Source: an uncultured Dyadobacter sp. (GTDB lineage Bacteria > Bacteroidota > Bacteroidia > Cytophagales > Spirosomataceae). From it: a DNA stretch of 64,000 nt. The first letter of the stretch is position 1. Every line of letters begins with the position of its first letter. The notes beneath the pieces are model-generated. The model did not search any database. It was not told where the DNA came from and saw only the letters and a list, made by a program, of their open reading frames with translations. This document shows positions 1 to 9,019 of the stretch, in pieces. The DNA lies in NCBI RefSeq assembly GCF_946482605.1, contig NZ_CAMLSE010000020.1, positions 62,001-126,000 of the forward strand, given 5' to 3'. The position numbers and the translations under genes are program-made.

Positions 1-482
1 TCCTGGTCTTTTTCCTTCACAATCGTGCCCATACGAGGGTCTGTCGCGAAGTTATCCGGCCTGGAATAGTTGGGTGACTTCTGGGTGGAGACGTTCATCG
101 TCAGCGGCTGGTGCTTTTCGTTGCCTGTGTCGACGATAATCGAATACTCCAACAAGCCATCACGTCCGATGGCATAATCGAGTGCCTTTCTGAGTAAATT
201 AACATAGTTATCTTCCAGCCATTCGTAGAAAAACTGGCTGGGGACCTGAATCGTAAGCACTTTACCATAAAGCTTTAAGGGACGTATCGGTTCAAACCAC
301 GTCTTAAAACTTTGGTCGGGAATGTGCTGCTGAATGATCCTCAGGCAGGCATCCCAAACCTGGTCCACCTCTCTATTTGTGCTGATTCTTTCCAATGTAT
401 AATTTACCAAACTCTGAGTATCATAGTTCAAAAGGACGGCAAAGATATAAAAATACCTGATCTCTCCAGACGAATCGAACAT
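1..482 (-). CDS. dnaA: Chromosomal replication initiator DnaA, N-terminal part (truncated by window edge)
   Basis: Translating the minus strand gives the DnaA N-terminal domain: a VWDACLRIIQQHIPDQSFKTW-like stretch, then FEPIRPL, QVPSQFFYEWLEDNY and a GLLEYSIIV strand, followed by the variable linker that runs off the left edge. This domain mediates oligomerisation and helicase loading at oriC; the AAA+ and DNA-binding domains lie outside the window. The frame is open up to an ATG at 482, giving an unusual hydrophobic N-terminal extension. A TTG at 395 or a GTG at 368, just before the conserved domain, are alternative starts, so the 5' end is uncertain. The gene diverges from the methylmalonyl-CoA mutase gene with 174 bases between them. 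Confidence 0.9.
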   Translation of the reverse strand, partial: MFDSSGEIRYFYIFAVLLNYDTQSLVNYTLERISTNREVDQVWDACLRIIQQHIPDQSFKTWFEPIRPLKLYGKVLTIQVPSQFFYEWLEDNYVNLLRKALDYAIGRDGLLEYSIIVDTGNEKHQPLTMNVSTQKSPNYSRPDNFATDPRMGTIVKEKDQ

Positions 483-605
483 TCAATTTAGCAGCCGTCG
501 GGCGCATGTGCAAGCCTGAAAATAAAAACAGCAGTGTAATCGTGTCCAGAAGGTTACAGGAGGCATTTTGAAATTTGCCGGCCCTGTTTTACATCCTAAA
601 ATTTG

Positions 606-613
606 TAGTTTTG
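606..613 (+). promoter_or_regulatory. Possible -7 promoter element for the mutase gene
   Basis: TAGTTTTG matches the Bacteroidota -7 consensus TAnnTTTG and lies 43 bases before the mutase start. No good TTTG element is found at the usual 19-base spacing, so this is only a weak candidate. I found no convincing DnaA boxes in the 483-656 gap. Confidence 0.3.
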
Positions 614-656
614 CTTCCAGACACAGTGCTTCGATCCACCTTACAATCCCGGTTAA

Positions 657-3600
657 ATGTCAGCAAACCTGTTTTCGGAATTCAGCTCATCGGATAAGGC
701 TACCTGGGAGAAACTGGCAAATAGGGAGGTAAACGGGCGCGCGAATGCATTAGATCAATGGGAGATCGCTCCGGGTCTTCCGATGAGCCCCTACTACACC
801 AGTGCGGAGATCGATCCCGACAAAGTCTCAGCCATGCAAATTGCACAAAAGAAAGAGCCTGGCTGGCTTAATGTACCACTGGTGACTGTTACGACTCCCG
901 CCTCAGCGAATGTCGCGATCCATGCCGCTTTGCAGCAGGGTGCAGACGGCGTGCTGCTGGACCTCTCCGGACATGCTCCCGACCGGCACGATCTCTCACG
1001 CATACTGCAAGGCATTGACCTGATCCTGACCCCGGTCTTTTTCAGGACGCCCCATCATCCCGGGCGGTTATTTGATGAAATAACCCGCATGACAGGACAC
1101 TACCTGAAAGGCGGGATCGCCTTCGATCCGATCTCGACCGGTCATCAGATGAATGCTACCTTTGAGGACCTGGCAGCCCTGATCATGCATACCAAAAATA
1201 TGCGGGAATTCCGGCCGCTGATGATCACAGCGGTCCCCGGCCACGAATTGAACCCGGTCGGAGAGTTGAGCTCCATTCTCATTTCCTTTTCCAAAGCCAT
1301 CGATCTGCTGACCAGCCAAGGGGTGCCGCTTTTGCTTGCATTCAACCGGACTTTTCTTTCGGTTCAGGTGAACAGCCGTTACCTGACGGAAATTGCCAAG
1401 CTACGGGCGCTTCGCTACCTGTTACATCAGATCGCCCGGTCATACGGCTTGCCGGATGCGCTTTACAGCCCGTTTATTCATGTGCAGACGCTGCTGCGAC
1501 AACCGGCCGGGCAGGCCGACTTCACTAATCTAATCAGGGCCACATCAGAGGCGATGGCCGCTGTGACCGGCGGTTGTGACGCGCTCACAGTTTTGCCCTT
1601 TGATGCTTCCCAAAACAATGCCTTTGCAAGCCGCCTTGCCCTGAATGTTTCGTCCATCCTCAGACATGAAAGCTACCATGCCAGTGTTGCCGACCCTGCC
1701 GGCGGCGCGTATTTGTTGGAAACAATGTCTGTGCAACTGGCCGAAAAAGCCTGGCAGGACTTCACAAGCGCCCCCCCAAGAACTGTCTTGGGCGATACAC
1801 CGGTATCCAAAGATCTAATCGCCCAGGTGGTCTTACCGGCAAAAAAGCCATTGATCCAGACCGCGGAAGGAATTCCGTTAAAGCCGGTTTTCTCACAAAC
1901 CGACCTGGACGGCGCTACCCATCCTGCTTTCGGTGCCGGGCAGGCACCGTTTCTGCGTGGGCCGTATGCGAGCATGTACATCGAGCGCCCGTGGACGATC
2001 CGCCAGTATGCAGGGTTTTCAACTGCCGCCGAATCCAATGCGTTTTACCGCCGCAACCTTGCCGCGGGCCAGAAAGGGCTATCCGTTGCATTCGATTTGG
2101 CGACCCACCGCGGCTATGACTCGGATCATCCGCGCGTGAAGGGCGACGTGGGCAAGGCGGGCGTGGCTATCGATTCGGTAGAGGACATGAAAACGCTTTT
2201 CGACCAGATCCCGCTCGGCGAGATGTCGGTATCGATGACGATGAATGGCGCGGTCATACCGGTTATGGCCTTTTTTATCGTCGCTGCCGAAGAGCGGGGC
2301 GTCCGGCCGGACCAACTTACAGGGACCATCCAGAACGACATTCTCAAAGAGTTTATGGTCCGCAATACCTACATCTATCCACCGGCCCCATCGATGCGGA
2401 TCGTGGGTGATATTTTCGCTTATGCTTCCCGGTTCATGCCCCGTTTCAACTCGATCAGTATCAGCGGCTACCATATGCACGAGGCCGGGGCACCCGCTCA
2501 TATCGAACTGGCCTACACCCTGGCCGACGGACTCGAGTACATCCGCACCGGACTGGCGGCGGGCATTCCCATAGACGATTTTGCACCGAGGCTTTCATTT
2601 TTCTGGGGAATAGGTATGAACCATTTCATGGAAATCGCTAAAATGCGGGCAGGACGGATGCTTTGGGCAAAAATTGTAAAACAATTTGATCCCAAGAACG
2701 AAAAATCACTGATGCTTAGGACGCATTGCCAGACCAGCGGTTACAGCCTCACCCAGCAAGATCCTTTCAACAACGTTGCCAGAACCACCATCGAAGCAAT
2801 GGCTGCGGTGATGGGCCATACGCAATCGCTGCACACCAATTCCCTGGACGAGGCCATTGCCCTGCCGACAGATTTTTCTGCTGGTATTGCCCGGGATACC
2901 CAATTGTTTATCCAGCGGGAAACGGACCTGTGCAAAGCGGTAGACCCCTGGGGTGGCTCTTACTACGTCGAATACCTGACCAAAGAGCTCTGTGAGAAAG
3001 CATGGCAGCTGATCCAGGAAGTCGAGGCGCTGGGCGGTATGACCAGGGCGATCGATACCGGCCTTCCCAAAATGCGCATCGAGGAAGCAGCCGCCCGTAA
3101 GCAGGCCCGGATCGATGCCGGTAAAGAGGTTATTGTGGGTGTAAACCGGTTCGCTACCACGGATGAACAGCCTTTTGAAATTCTTGAGATAGATAATGCA
3201 GCCGTCCGACAGGCTCAGATAGCAGGATTACAGGCGATCAGAAATAGCAGAAACACATTAGAGGTAACCCAAGCCCTAGACCGGATTACCAACGCCTGCG
3301 ATAAATCCGGGGGAAAAGATATGCAGACCAACCTGCTGTATCTGGCTGTGGATGCTGCCCGCAAAAGAGCTACATTAGGAGAAATTTCAGATGCTATGGA
3401 AAGGGATTTCGGCCGCTATCAGTCTGCCATTCGCACCGTTTCGGGAGTATATCACTCCGAGGCCCGGGAAAATGAGAGCTTTCTTTCGGCCCTTCGGATG
3501 TCGGACGAGTTTGCTGCCCTCGAAGGCCGCCGTCCCCGGATTATGGTGGCGAAAATGGGTCAGGATGGGCACGATCGCGGTGCGAAAGTGATTGCTACCA

Positions 3601-3923
3601 GTTTTGCAGACCTGGGTTTTGATGTGGACATAGCTCCTCTTTTTCAAACGCCCCAGGAAGTCGCCAGGCAGGCCATTGAAAATGACGTACACATCGTCGG
3701 TGCTTCGAGTCTTGCCGCCGGCCATAAAACGCTTATTCCCGAATTGATCCAGGAACTGAAAACGCTGGGACGAGCCGACATTATGGTCATTGCCGGTGGA
3801 GTAATTCCCCCGCAGGATTACCCATTTCTGTACGAAGCAGGTGTAAAAGGCATATTCGGTCCGGGTACTGTGATCTCCGTGGCAGCGCAACAGATTCTGA
3901 CCAAGTTGATGGAAGAAAATTAG
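657..3923 (+). CDS. mutB: Methylmalonyl-CoA mutase, fused small and large subunits
   Basis: This enzyme interconverts (R)-methylmalonyl-CoA and succinyl-CoA using adenosylcobalamin, linking propionate metabolism to the TCA cycle. Residues 1 to about 420 resemble the degenerate small subunit (MutA). From about residue 440 the chain is a full catalytic subunit with [52 protein letters not shown] and WGGSYYVE. The C-terminal B12 domain (about 955-1088) carries DGHDRG, with His972 as predicted cobalt ligand. At 1088 residues it is the length of MutA plus MutB in one chain with no internal break. It is not the fused isobutyryl-CoA mutase IcmF, because there is no G-protein module and the B12 domain is C-terminal. 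Its stop overlaps the convergent ketosynthase stop. Confidence 0.93.
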   Translation: MSANLFSEFSSSDKATWEKLANREVNGRANALDQWEIAPGLPMSPYYTSAEIDPDKVSAMQIAQKKEPGWLNVPLVTVTTPASANVAIHAALQQGADGVLLDLSGHAPDRHDLSRILQGIDLILTPVFFRTPHHPGRLFDEITRMTGHYLKGGIAFDPISTGHQMNATFEDLAALIMHTKNMREFRPLMITAVPGHELNPVGELSSILISFSKAIDLLTSQGVPLLLAFNRTFLSVQVNSRYLTEIAKLRALRYLLHQIARSYGLPDALYSPFIHVQTLLRQPAGQADFTNLIRATSEAMAAVTGGCDALTVLPFDASQNNAFASRLALNVSSILRHESYHASVADPAGGAYLLETMSVQLAEKAWQDFTSAPPRTVLGDTPVSKDLIAQVVLPAKKPLIQTAEGIPLKPVFSQTDLDGATHPAFGAGQAPFLRGPYASMYIERPWTIRQYAGFSTAAESNAFYRRNLAAGQKGLSVAFDLATHRGYDSDHPRVKGDVGKAGVAIDSVEDMKTLFDQIPLGEMSVSMTMNGAVIPVMAFFIVAAEERGVRPDQLTGTIQNDILKEFMVRNTYIYPPAPSMRIVGDIFAYASRFMPRFNSISISGYHMHEAGAPAHIELAYTLADGLEYIRTGLAAGIPIDDFAPRLSFFWGIGMNHFMEIAKMRAGRMLWAKIVKQFDPKNEKSLMLRTHCQTSGYSLTQQDPFNNVARTTIEAMAAVMGHTQSLHTNSLDEAIALPTDFSAGIARDTQLFIQRETDLCKAVDPWGGSYYVEYLTKELCEKAWQLIQEVEALGGMTRAIDTGLPKMRIEEAAARKQARIDAGKEVIVGVNRFATTDEQPFEILEIDNAAVRQAQIAGLQAIRNSRNTLEVTQALDRITNACDKSGGKDMQTNLLYLAVDAARKRATLGEISDAMERDFGRYQSAIRTVSGVYHSEARENESFLSALRMSDEFAALEGRRPRIMVAKMGQDGHDRGAKVIATSFADLGFDVDIAPLFQTPQEVARQAIENDVHIVGASSLAAGHKTLIPELIQELKTLGRADIMVIAGGVIPPQDYPFLYEAGVKGIFGPGTVISVAAQQILTKLMEEN

Positions 3924-5116
3924 TTGGCGCCAGCAAAAACTAATGAGGTGCAGTTTCCGCCAAATCCAAACGAATTGGAAAGCACATAACGCAATGGATA
4001 ATCGCTACGCCATTCCGAAACCGGGGCGGCAGCTGATCCTCCGACGGGCTCCTGTACATTCAGGCTCGGAAAGAGCTCCGAATGGACGATCGCCAGCACA
4101 CTGTAAATCGCCTCCACCGCTCCGGCAGCGCCCAGCGTGTGGCCAGTCATTGATTTGGTAGAACTGTATGGCGGAATCGTTCCGAACAGCTCACTTAACC
4201 CAAAAAACTCGACCTGATCGTTATTCTGGGTTCCCGTTCCATGCGCATTCACGTAGCCGATCGCTTCGGGACTGATCCCGGCTATGTGCATGGCCTCCTG
4301 CATACACCGGATTGCGCCGGTAGCCTGATCGGACATGGCCGAGGGATGGTGAGCGTCGTTGGCATTGCCAAAGCCTGCCACCTCTGCATATACTTTTTTG
4401 TTATGAGCCAGTTCTTCCGCTTCCAGCACCAGGTAAGCCGCACCTTCACCCAGGTTGAGCCCGTCGCGGTGCACATCGAAAGGCTTGCAGGCTGCGTCCG
4501 ACAGAATTTTCAATGCATTGAAACCGTTTACGGTATATTTTGCCAGACTATCCACCCCGCCGACAACTGCTCTTTTGATCCTACCCGACCGGATCAGCCT
4601 GGCGCCCAGCATAATGGCATTCGCCGAGGATGAGCAGGCAGTATTAATCGTATCGGTAAAACCTTTGATCTGGTACCGCCGGATGAGTTTGAGTGTATGG
4701 GCCGAACAACCGTAGGCATCCAGATACTCAGATCCTTTCGATTTATGATTGGCGTCTTCGTAGAGCTGGTCGGTGAGGCACATGCCGCCCACCGTGCTGG
4801 CGGAAATCAATGCAGTGTCCAGCGAAGAAAGTTGCCCGGGGGTCAAACCAGCATCGGTAATGGCCTCCGAAAAGGCCTTGTCTGCCAGCAGGCAGGTACG
4901 GGTGTAGCCGGAAGCGCTTTCGAGTCCCTGGGATTCTTTCAGATCCCGGTTGCTCATACTAACTTCCCCGAATGGCAGCGAGCTCGTGTAAAGCGATTCA
5001 AACCAGGTGGCCCGCCCGATGCCGGAACGACCGGCCCGTAAGCTCTGATGATTCTGCTGCACATTGTTGCCAATGGCCGAGATCATCCCCATTCCTGTCA
5101 CCAACACCCGTCCCAT
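3920..5116 (-). CDS. Beta-ketoacyl-ACP synthase (FabF-like), pigment locus
   Basis: This is a condensing enzyme of the KAS I/II fold that extends an ACP-bound acyl chain by decarboxylative condensation with malonyl-ACP. The catalytic triad is visible: Cys161 in NTACSSSAN, His292 in [11 protein letters not shown] and His326 in [10 protein letters not shown]. The 398-residue length fits a single-domain FabF-like enzyme. It lies 8 bases downstream of an acyl carrier protein gene and is the last gene of the minus-strand pigment run, so it is inferred to act in aryl polyene or flexirubin chain building rather than in housekeeping fatty-acid synthesis. It could instead be one half of a ketosynthase/chain-length-factor pair, but the intact triad argues for activity. 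Confidence 0.88.
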   Translation of the reverse strand: MGRVLVTGMGMISAIGNNVQQNHQSLRAGRSGIGRATWFESLYTSSLPFGEVSMSNRDLKESQGLESASGYTRTCLLADKAFSEAITDAGLTPGQLSSLDTALISASTVGGMCLTDQLYEDANHKSKGSEYLDAYGCSAHTLKLIRRYQIKGFTDTINTACSSSANAIMLGARLIRSGRIKRAVVGGVDSLAKYTVNGFNALKILSDAACKPFDVHRDGLNLGEGAAYLVLEAEELAHNKKVYAEVAGFGNANDAHHPSAMSDQATGAIRCMQEAMHIAGISPEAIGYVNAHGTGTQNNDQVEFFGLSELFGTIPPYSSTKSMTGHTLGAAGAVEAIYSVLAIVHSELFPSLNVQEPVGGSAAAPVSEWRSDYPLRYVLSNSFGFGGNCTSLVFAGAN

Positions 5117-5124
5117 GTATTTGA

Positions 5125-5391
5125 TTAAGCTGCTTTTGTATGATCGAGAATGTACCCGGCCATATGGTTCACATCCACGAGTATCTTTCTGCCCTCGGCG
5201 GGATTGTTGATTTTGATACCATATTCTCTCTCCAGGAGCACGACCAGTTCCAGGGAGTCAATTGAATCCAGTCCAAGCTCGCCGCCGAAAAGGGGCTCGT
5301 CATCTTTAATGTCCTGCGGATTGATATCCAGTAAGTTCAGGTATTGTACAATTTGCCCTTTCAGAATGGGCTTCAGGCTTTCTATGTCCAT
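5125..5391 (-). CDS. Acyl carrier protein
   Basis: This is an 88-residue carrier protein with the phosphopantetheine attachment motif GLDSIDSLEL; Ser43 is the predicted modification site. It carries the growing acyl chain as a thioester for the adjacent ketosynthase. It lies between the ABC permease (93 bases upstream) and the ketosynthase (8 bases downstream) and is probably activated by the phosphopantetheinyl transferase at 17907. The sequence diverges from typical housekeeping AcpP, which begins with a short acidic helix, and the gene is not next to fabF/rnc housekeeping genes, so a dedicated pigment-pathway ACP is inferred. Confidence 0.88.
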   Translation of the reverse strand: MDIESLKPILKGQIVQYLNLLDINPQDIKDDEPLFGGELGLDSIDSLELVVLLEREYGIKINNPAEGRKILVDVNHMAGYILDHTKAA

Positions 5392-5484
5392 GTCGATTTG
5401 TTAGTCACTTTCAGGGTAATAGTCCGAGCTTTTCGTTGCAAGGAGGGATATATCAGCTAGTTCAGGTAATTACGAACTTCAAAC

Positions 5485-6762
5485 TTAAATAATTCTTTCT
5501 AACCGTAACTTAAAATATGTGCCAAGTTGGCAAAAGAGGATAAAAATGCCCAGAAACAAAAACACCTTTCTTAGCTCCTGCCAGCTGCCTGCTTTGAGAA
5601 ACAATACATAAAACCCTTCCAGGCACCAGTGCAGGGGAGAAAAATTACTCGCAAACTGCATAAAACCCGGCATCACAAACGTAGGTACGAGTATTCCGCC
5701 GATGGCTCCGAATATAATAATGGATATGGCTCCGAAACCATTGGCCTGCTGCTCGGTCCGGGCAAAGGCGCCGATCATCAAAGCATAACTCACCGCCGCC
5801 ATACTGCTCATAAAAATCACCGCAAACAGTGCAACCAGGTTCCCGGGAACACTCAGCTGCGGGAGCCCCAGCGCGGGCAGTATCCAGATCCCCATCGAGA
5901 ACGTCAATGCAACCTGCAACACGGCGACGACAACGTAAATCGTCATTTTACTGAACATCACCAGCATGAATGTGGTGGGCATTGTTTTTAGCCTCAGAAA
6001 GCTTCCGTTCACGCGCTCGCTGACGATGTTGCTGCCCAGGGAGACAACCATAAAAAACATGGCGAAAATAGTCCAGGCCGGTACATTATGCTGGGTAGAG
6101 TTCGGGATAGCAGTCGAATTATTGTTACGGGCCACGATCCGGTCGATCGCCACCCGGTTGGAAATCATTTTCTGTTTGAGCTTTTCGGAGCTGTCAGCCA
6201 GGTCCATGTTGGCATACATCCGCTCGATCATCAGCGAGTTTTCGATCACGCTCATATAGGACTGGATCACGCTCATGACCGAATAACTATAATTCTCCTG
6301 CAAAACAGGGTCATTGTAAAATGAAAGTCGGGGCATCGGGACTTTTTCTCCGACCACCGCATGATGTTCCAGGCCAAGATCGTCCATCAGAATGCCGCTC
6401 ACGTCTTGCGCATTGCTTTCCAGGCCTGCCGAAAAGCTGCCGGGAATGTATAATGCGATCATTTTCCCTCTGGACAATAATTCCGACCGCAGCGACTGCT
6501 GCTGAATGCCATTCTGAGAGTCAATTTTAAAGAGCCCCGACTTTTGCAGTAATCCTACCAGTTTCCGGCCTTCCCCACCCTTGTCGTGATTGACCACCAG
6601 CAACGGTATCTGGTTTTCATTAACCATCTTATAGGCGCTGTCCTGGATGATGGTGATGATGAACACCAGCAGCAAGGGCATCACAAACATCAATGCAAGC
6701 CCCACCTTGTCGTTAATCAACAGGAGCAGTTCTTTGCGTAATGATGAATATAGTTTAAACAT
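5485..6762 (-). CDS. ABC-2 type transporter permease
   Basis: This 425-residue membrane protein has one N-terminal hydrophobic segment (about 18-40), a long extracytoplasmic region (about 45-220), and five or six hydrophobic segments in the C-terminal half. That is the ABC-2 exporter layout. It follows its ATPase by 4 bases, so the two are translated together and probably form a homodimer-based exporter. Its place between the BtrH-like gene and the ACP/ketosynthase genes suggests it moves the pigment or a pathway intermediate across the inner membrane. The substrate is inference. Confidence 0.85.
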   Translation of the reverse strand: MFKLYSSLRKELLLLINDKVGLALMFVMPLLLVFIITIIQDSAYKMVNENQIPLLVVNHDKGGEGRKLVGLLQKSGLFKIDSQNGIQQQSLRSELLSRGKMIALYIPGSFSAGLESNAQDVSGILMDDLGLEHHAVVGEKVPMPRLSFYNDPVLQENYSYSVMSVIQSYMSVIENSLMIERMYANMDLADSSEKLKQKMISNRVAIDRIVARNNNSTAIPNSTQHNVPAWTIFAMFFMVVSLGSNIVSERVNGSFLRLKTMPTTFMLVMFSKMTIYVVVAVLQVALTFSMGIWILPALGLPQLSVPGNLVALFAVIFMSSMAAVSYALMIGAFARTEQQANGFGAISIIIFGAIGGILVPTFVMPGFMQFASNFSPLHWCLEGFYVLFLKAGSWQELRKVFLFLGIFILFCQLGTYFKLRLERII

Positions 6763-6766
6763 AAAC

Positions 6767-7516
6767 TTAGTCCCGGTATGCCTCTCCGGTCAGGTTGATA
6801 AACAGTGCCTGAAGGCTGTCGACAGCGTGTATTGCTTTCAGCTCATCTAACCCGCCTGCTACAATGAGCTTGCCGTGGTCGATCAGCGCAATGCTTTTAC
6901 AGAATTCCTCCGCCTCCGACATATGGTGTGAAGTGTAGATAATAGTCGTCCCATCCGCATTGAGCCGTTGCAGGTAGCGGATAATAGCATTCCGGCTCTG
7001 CACATCGACCCCAACCGTGGGCTCGTCAAGGAAAAGGATATCGGGCTCGTGGATGATGCCGATGGCCAGGTTCAGTCGTCTTTTCATTCCACCGGAAAAT
7101 GTGCCCACTTTCTTGTCGGCCGCCTTGTCCAGACCCAGCACTTCCAGCAGATGCTCCCGTCTTTCCTCCAACCTCTGCCTGGACAAATTGTACATAGCCC
7201 CGAAATAATCCAGGTTTTGACGCGCGGTCAGCTCCTGATAGAATGCATATTCCTGAGGTACGAAACCGATCCTACTTTTACGTTCCGCGTCTGAAAAGGG
7301 AATCCCGTCATACAAAAAAACGATCTGCCCCGAGGAAGCGGGGATGATGCCGCATAGAATGGAGATCAGTGTGGTTTTACCTGCCCCGTTTGGTCCAAGC
7401 AAACCAAAAACGTCGGACTGGAAAATGTCCAGCGATACTTGCGAGAGGCTATCCTGCTGAGCGGATTTATAACGCTTAAAAACATCCCTGATTTCGATAC
7501 ATACCTTACCCGTCAT
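6767..7516 (-). CDS. ABC transporter ATP-binding protein
   Basis: This is a 249-residue cytosolic ATPase with Walker A (GPNGAGKTT), a Q-loop (VPQEYAFYQ), the ABC signature FSGGMKRR, Walker B (DILFLDEP) and a switch histidine in YTSHHMSE. The family is the DrrA/CcmA-like class that partners ABC-2 permeases. It starts 12 bases after the BtrH-like gene and ends 4 bases before the permease, so it belongs to the same transcript. It powers the exporter inferred to serve the pigment pathway. Confidence 0.92.
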   Translation of the reverse strand: MTGKVCIEIRDVFKRYKSAQQDSLSQVSLDIFQSDVFGLLGPNGAGKTTLISILCGIIPASSGQIVFLYDGIPFSDAERKSRIGFVPQEYAFYQELTARQNLDYFGAMYNLSRQRLEERREHLLEVLGLDKAADKKVGTFSGGMKRRLNLAIGIIHEPDILFLDEPTVGVDVQSRNAIIRYLQRLNADGTTIIYTSHHMSEAEEFCKSIALIDHGKLIVAGGLDELKAIHAVDSLQALFINLTGEAYRD

Positions 7517-7528
7517 ATCAATCCCTGC

Positions 7529-8560
7529 TTACTTACCCAGTTTCAGGTGAGACAACCTTTGGAAAGCCTCTTTTTCAACCAGACGGATGTCCAGCAGCAT
7601 ATCCGCGATTTCCTCAAAATCCTTTTGTTCGGTAAGCCGGCCCTTATAAACGCCCGCCATTTTAATGGCGCTCGCCCGCCACATATCGCCGGCCCTGGTG
7701 AAGTCTTCTGAAATATTCGAGAGGCGGTCGTCCTGCATGTAACCGGCTGCTTCTTCGAGGAAAGCCCCGTAAAGGAAACGGAATCCGCCGCCGCCGGTGC
7801 CGATCTCTTCCTGCATGCGCACGATCTGTCCCAAATACAGACTCGCTTTACGCAGCCCCAGCTTATCCCTCCATTTACGGATGTGGTTAGAAGTGTGACG
7901 AATGCCATCCACACCGGCAAAATTGCCAGGTATGCGCAGCATATCGCGCACATTCCTGCTGATCCCGTTCACTATGCCCTTCCGGATCATCTCATCGGTA
8001 ATGGGCCTGACCTTTTCGGGAAAGTAAATATGCCCTTTGGGAGCCAGCGGGCCTTGTGCGAACCGGACCCTCGAAAGCTCCTCCTTTGAAAGCGAAGTCA
8101 CATCTTCCATCACCGGGTCGCTGATCAGGTAACGGCCGTCCTGCTCTCCGAAAACGATCAGGTTGTGCGCATTAAAATGAAAACGGTATTCTTTGGGAAA
8201 GTAACTGAGGTGAAAAACCCCTACCTGGCATCCTACCGGCATGCCCTCTTTCACTTTCTTGTCCAGAAACGCCTCTGCTGCGGCCGGATTCGAAAACTTT
8301 TTACGGCTCACCTCTACGCCGAGCGACTTGCAGGTGCGCTTAAAGATAGCGCCCGGCATTGTCCGGAATGAGATCGCAGGACCATTGTTGACGGTCAGAA
8401 AAGGTATTTGTATGTAAAAAAGGCCTGAACCCATCCCGAAAGCCAGCGGCTCGGTCATAAATTCCAGACCATGGTAGCGCAGCAATGCCGTGGTGACTCC
8501 GTTTTCGCAATGCGCGGTCTGAACATGGTGGAACTCATCCGTTTGACTATCAATATTCAC
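7529..8560 (-). CDS. BtrH-like acyl transfer protein (BtrH N-terminal plus DUF4872 domains)
   Basis: This 343-residue protein starts with the papain-like BtrH N-terminal layout: HHVQTAHCENGVTTALLRYHG places Cys18 in the nucleophile position, with a His/Asp pair expected further on (FHFNAHNLIVFG, YLISDPV). The C-terminal half is helical like DUF4872. In the butirosin pathway BtrH moves an ACP-bound acyl group onto its acceptor; related proteins occur in flexirubin clusters. The start is a GTG, since no ATG precedes the conserved motif. It lies 4 bases after the preceding gene and just before the ABC exporter. A role in joining the polyene acid to the resorcinol is a hypothesis. Confidence 0.78.
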   Translation of the reverse strand: MNIDSQTDEFHHVQTAHCENGVTTALLRYHGLEFMTEPLAFGMGSGLFYIQIPFLTVNNGPAISFRTMPGAIFKRTCKSLGVEVSRKKFSNPAAAEAFLDKKVKEGMPVGCQVGVFHLSYFPKEYRFHFNAHNLIVFGEQDGRYLISDPVMEDVTSLSKEELSRVRFAQGPLAPKGHIYFPEKVRPITDEMIRKGIVNGISRNVRDMLRIPGNFAGVDGIRHTSNHIRKWRDKLGLRKASLYLGQIVRMQEEIGTGGGGFRFLYGAFLEEAAGYMQDDRLSNISEDFTRAGDMWRASAIKMAGVYKGRLTEQKDFEEIADMLLDIRLVEKEAFQRLSHLKLGK

Positions 8561-8564
8561 TGGA

Positions 8565-9002
8565 TCAACCTTTAAAATTTTTCAACTCGCTCACAGTAAT
8601 GTCGAAAGCACTGGCATATTTTTCCAGTTTTCTCTCGCTCAGATCTTTAAAAACGGATGGTTTGAAATGTCTTTTTATAAAAAAAGGAAAGATGCCCGTG
8701 TAACCCGACAGCACTGCCAGATCCATCAGACGCAGCTCCATAAAATAGTATACCGGGCTTTTTTCGCCATTGGCCACGGCCTTTCTGGCATCTTCTACGC
8801 GCTCATTGACCTCCTCCCAGGCGCTGTCCAGCGCTTGCTTCTTGATGTCCCAGCCTTTGCTCAAAGCCGTCTCGTATTTGCCGTCGTCATTTTTGACGTA
8901 GCATACCTCCCGGGTAAATTTAGCAAGGGCTCCCGGGTCCTGGGGAAGGTCTTCCTTTTTCATGATATGGGCAGCTTTTATGACGTTGTTCAATGCCGGC
9001 AC
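8565..9002 (-). CDS. Uncharacterised small protein of the pigment locus
   Basis: A 145-residue soluble, mostly helical protein with no signal peptide or membrane segment. I recognise no domain. It sits tightly between darB (17 bases upstream) and the BtrH-like gene (4 bases downstream), so it is almost certainly co-translated with them. The frame begins with a GTG at 9002; an ATG at 8963 (MKKEDLPQDPG) would give 132 residues and is an equally possible start. The sequence is rich in charged residues with a short hydrophobic patch (YTGIFPFFIKRHF). A helper or structural role in the dialkylresorcinol pathway is guessed from position only. Confidence 0.7.
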   Translation of the reverse strand: MPALNNVIKAAHIMKKEDLPQDPGALAKFTREVCYVKNDDGKYETALSKGWDIKKQALDSAWEEVNERVEDARKAVANGEKSPVYYFMELRLMDLAVLSGYTGIFPFFIKRHFKPSVFKDLSERKLEKYASAFDITVSELKNFKG

Positions 9003-9019
9003 ATATGGCTTGCGCCGGG

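Noticed and set aside
657..3923. Fused isobutyryl-CoA mutase (IcmF)
   Set aside because: No G-protein domain, and the B12 domain is at the C-terminus rather than the N-terminus.
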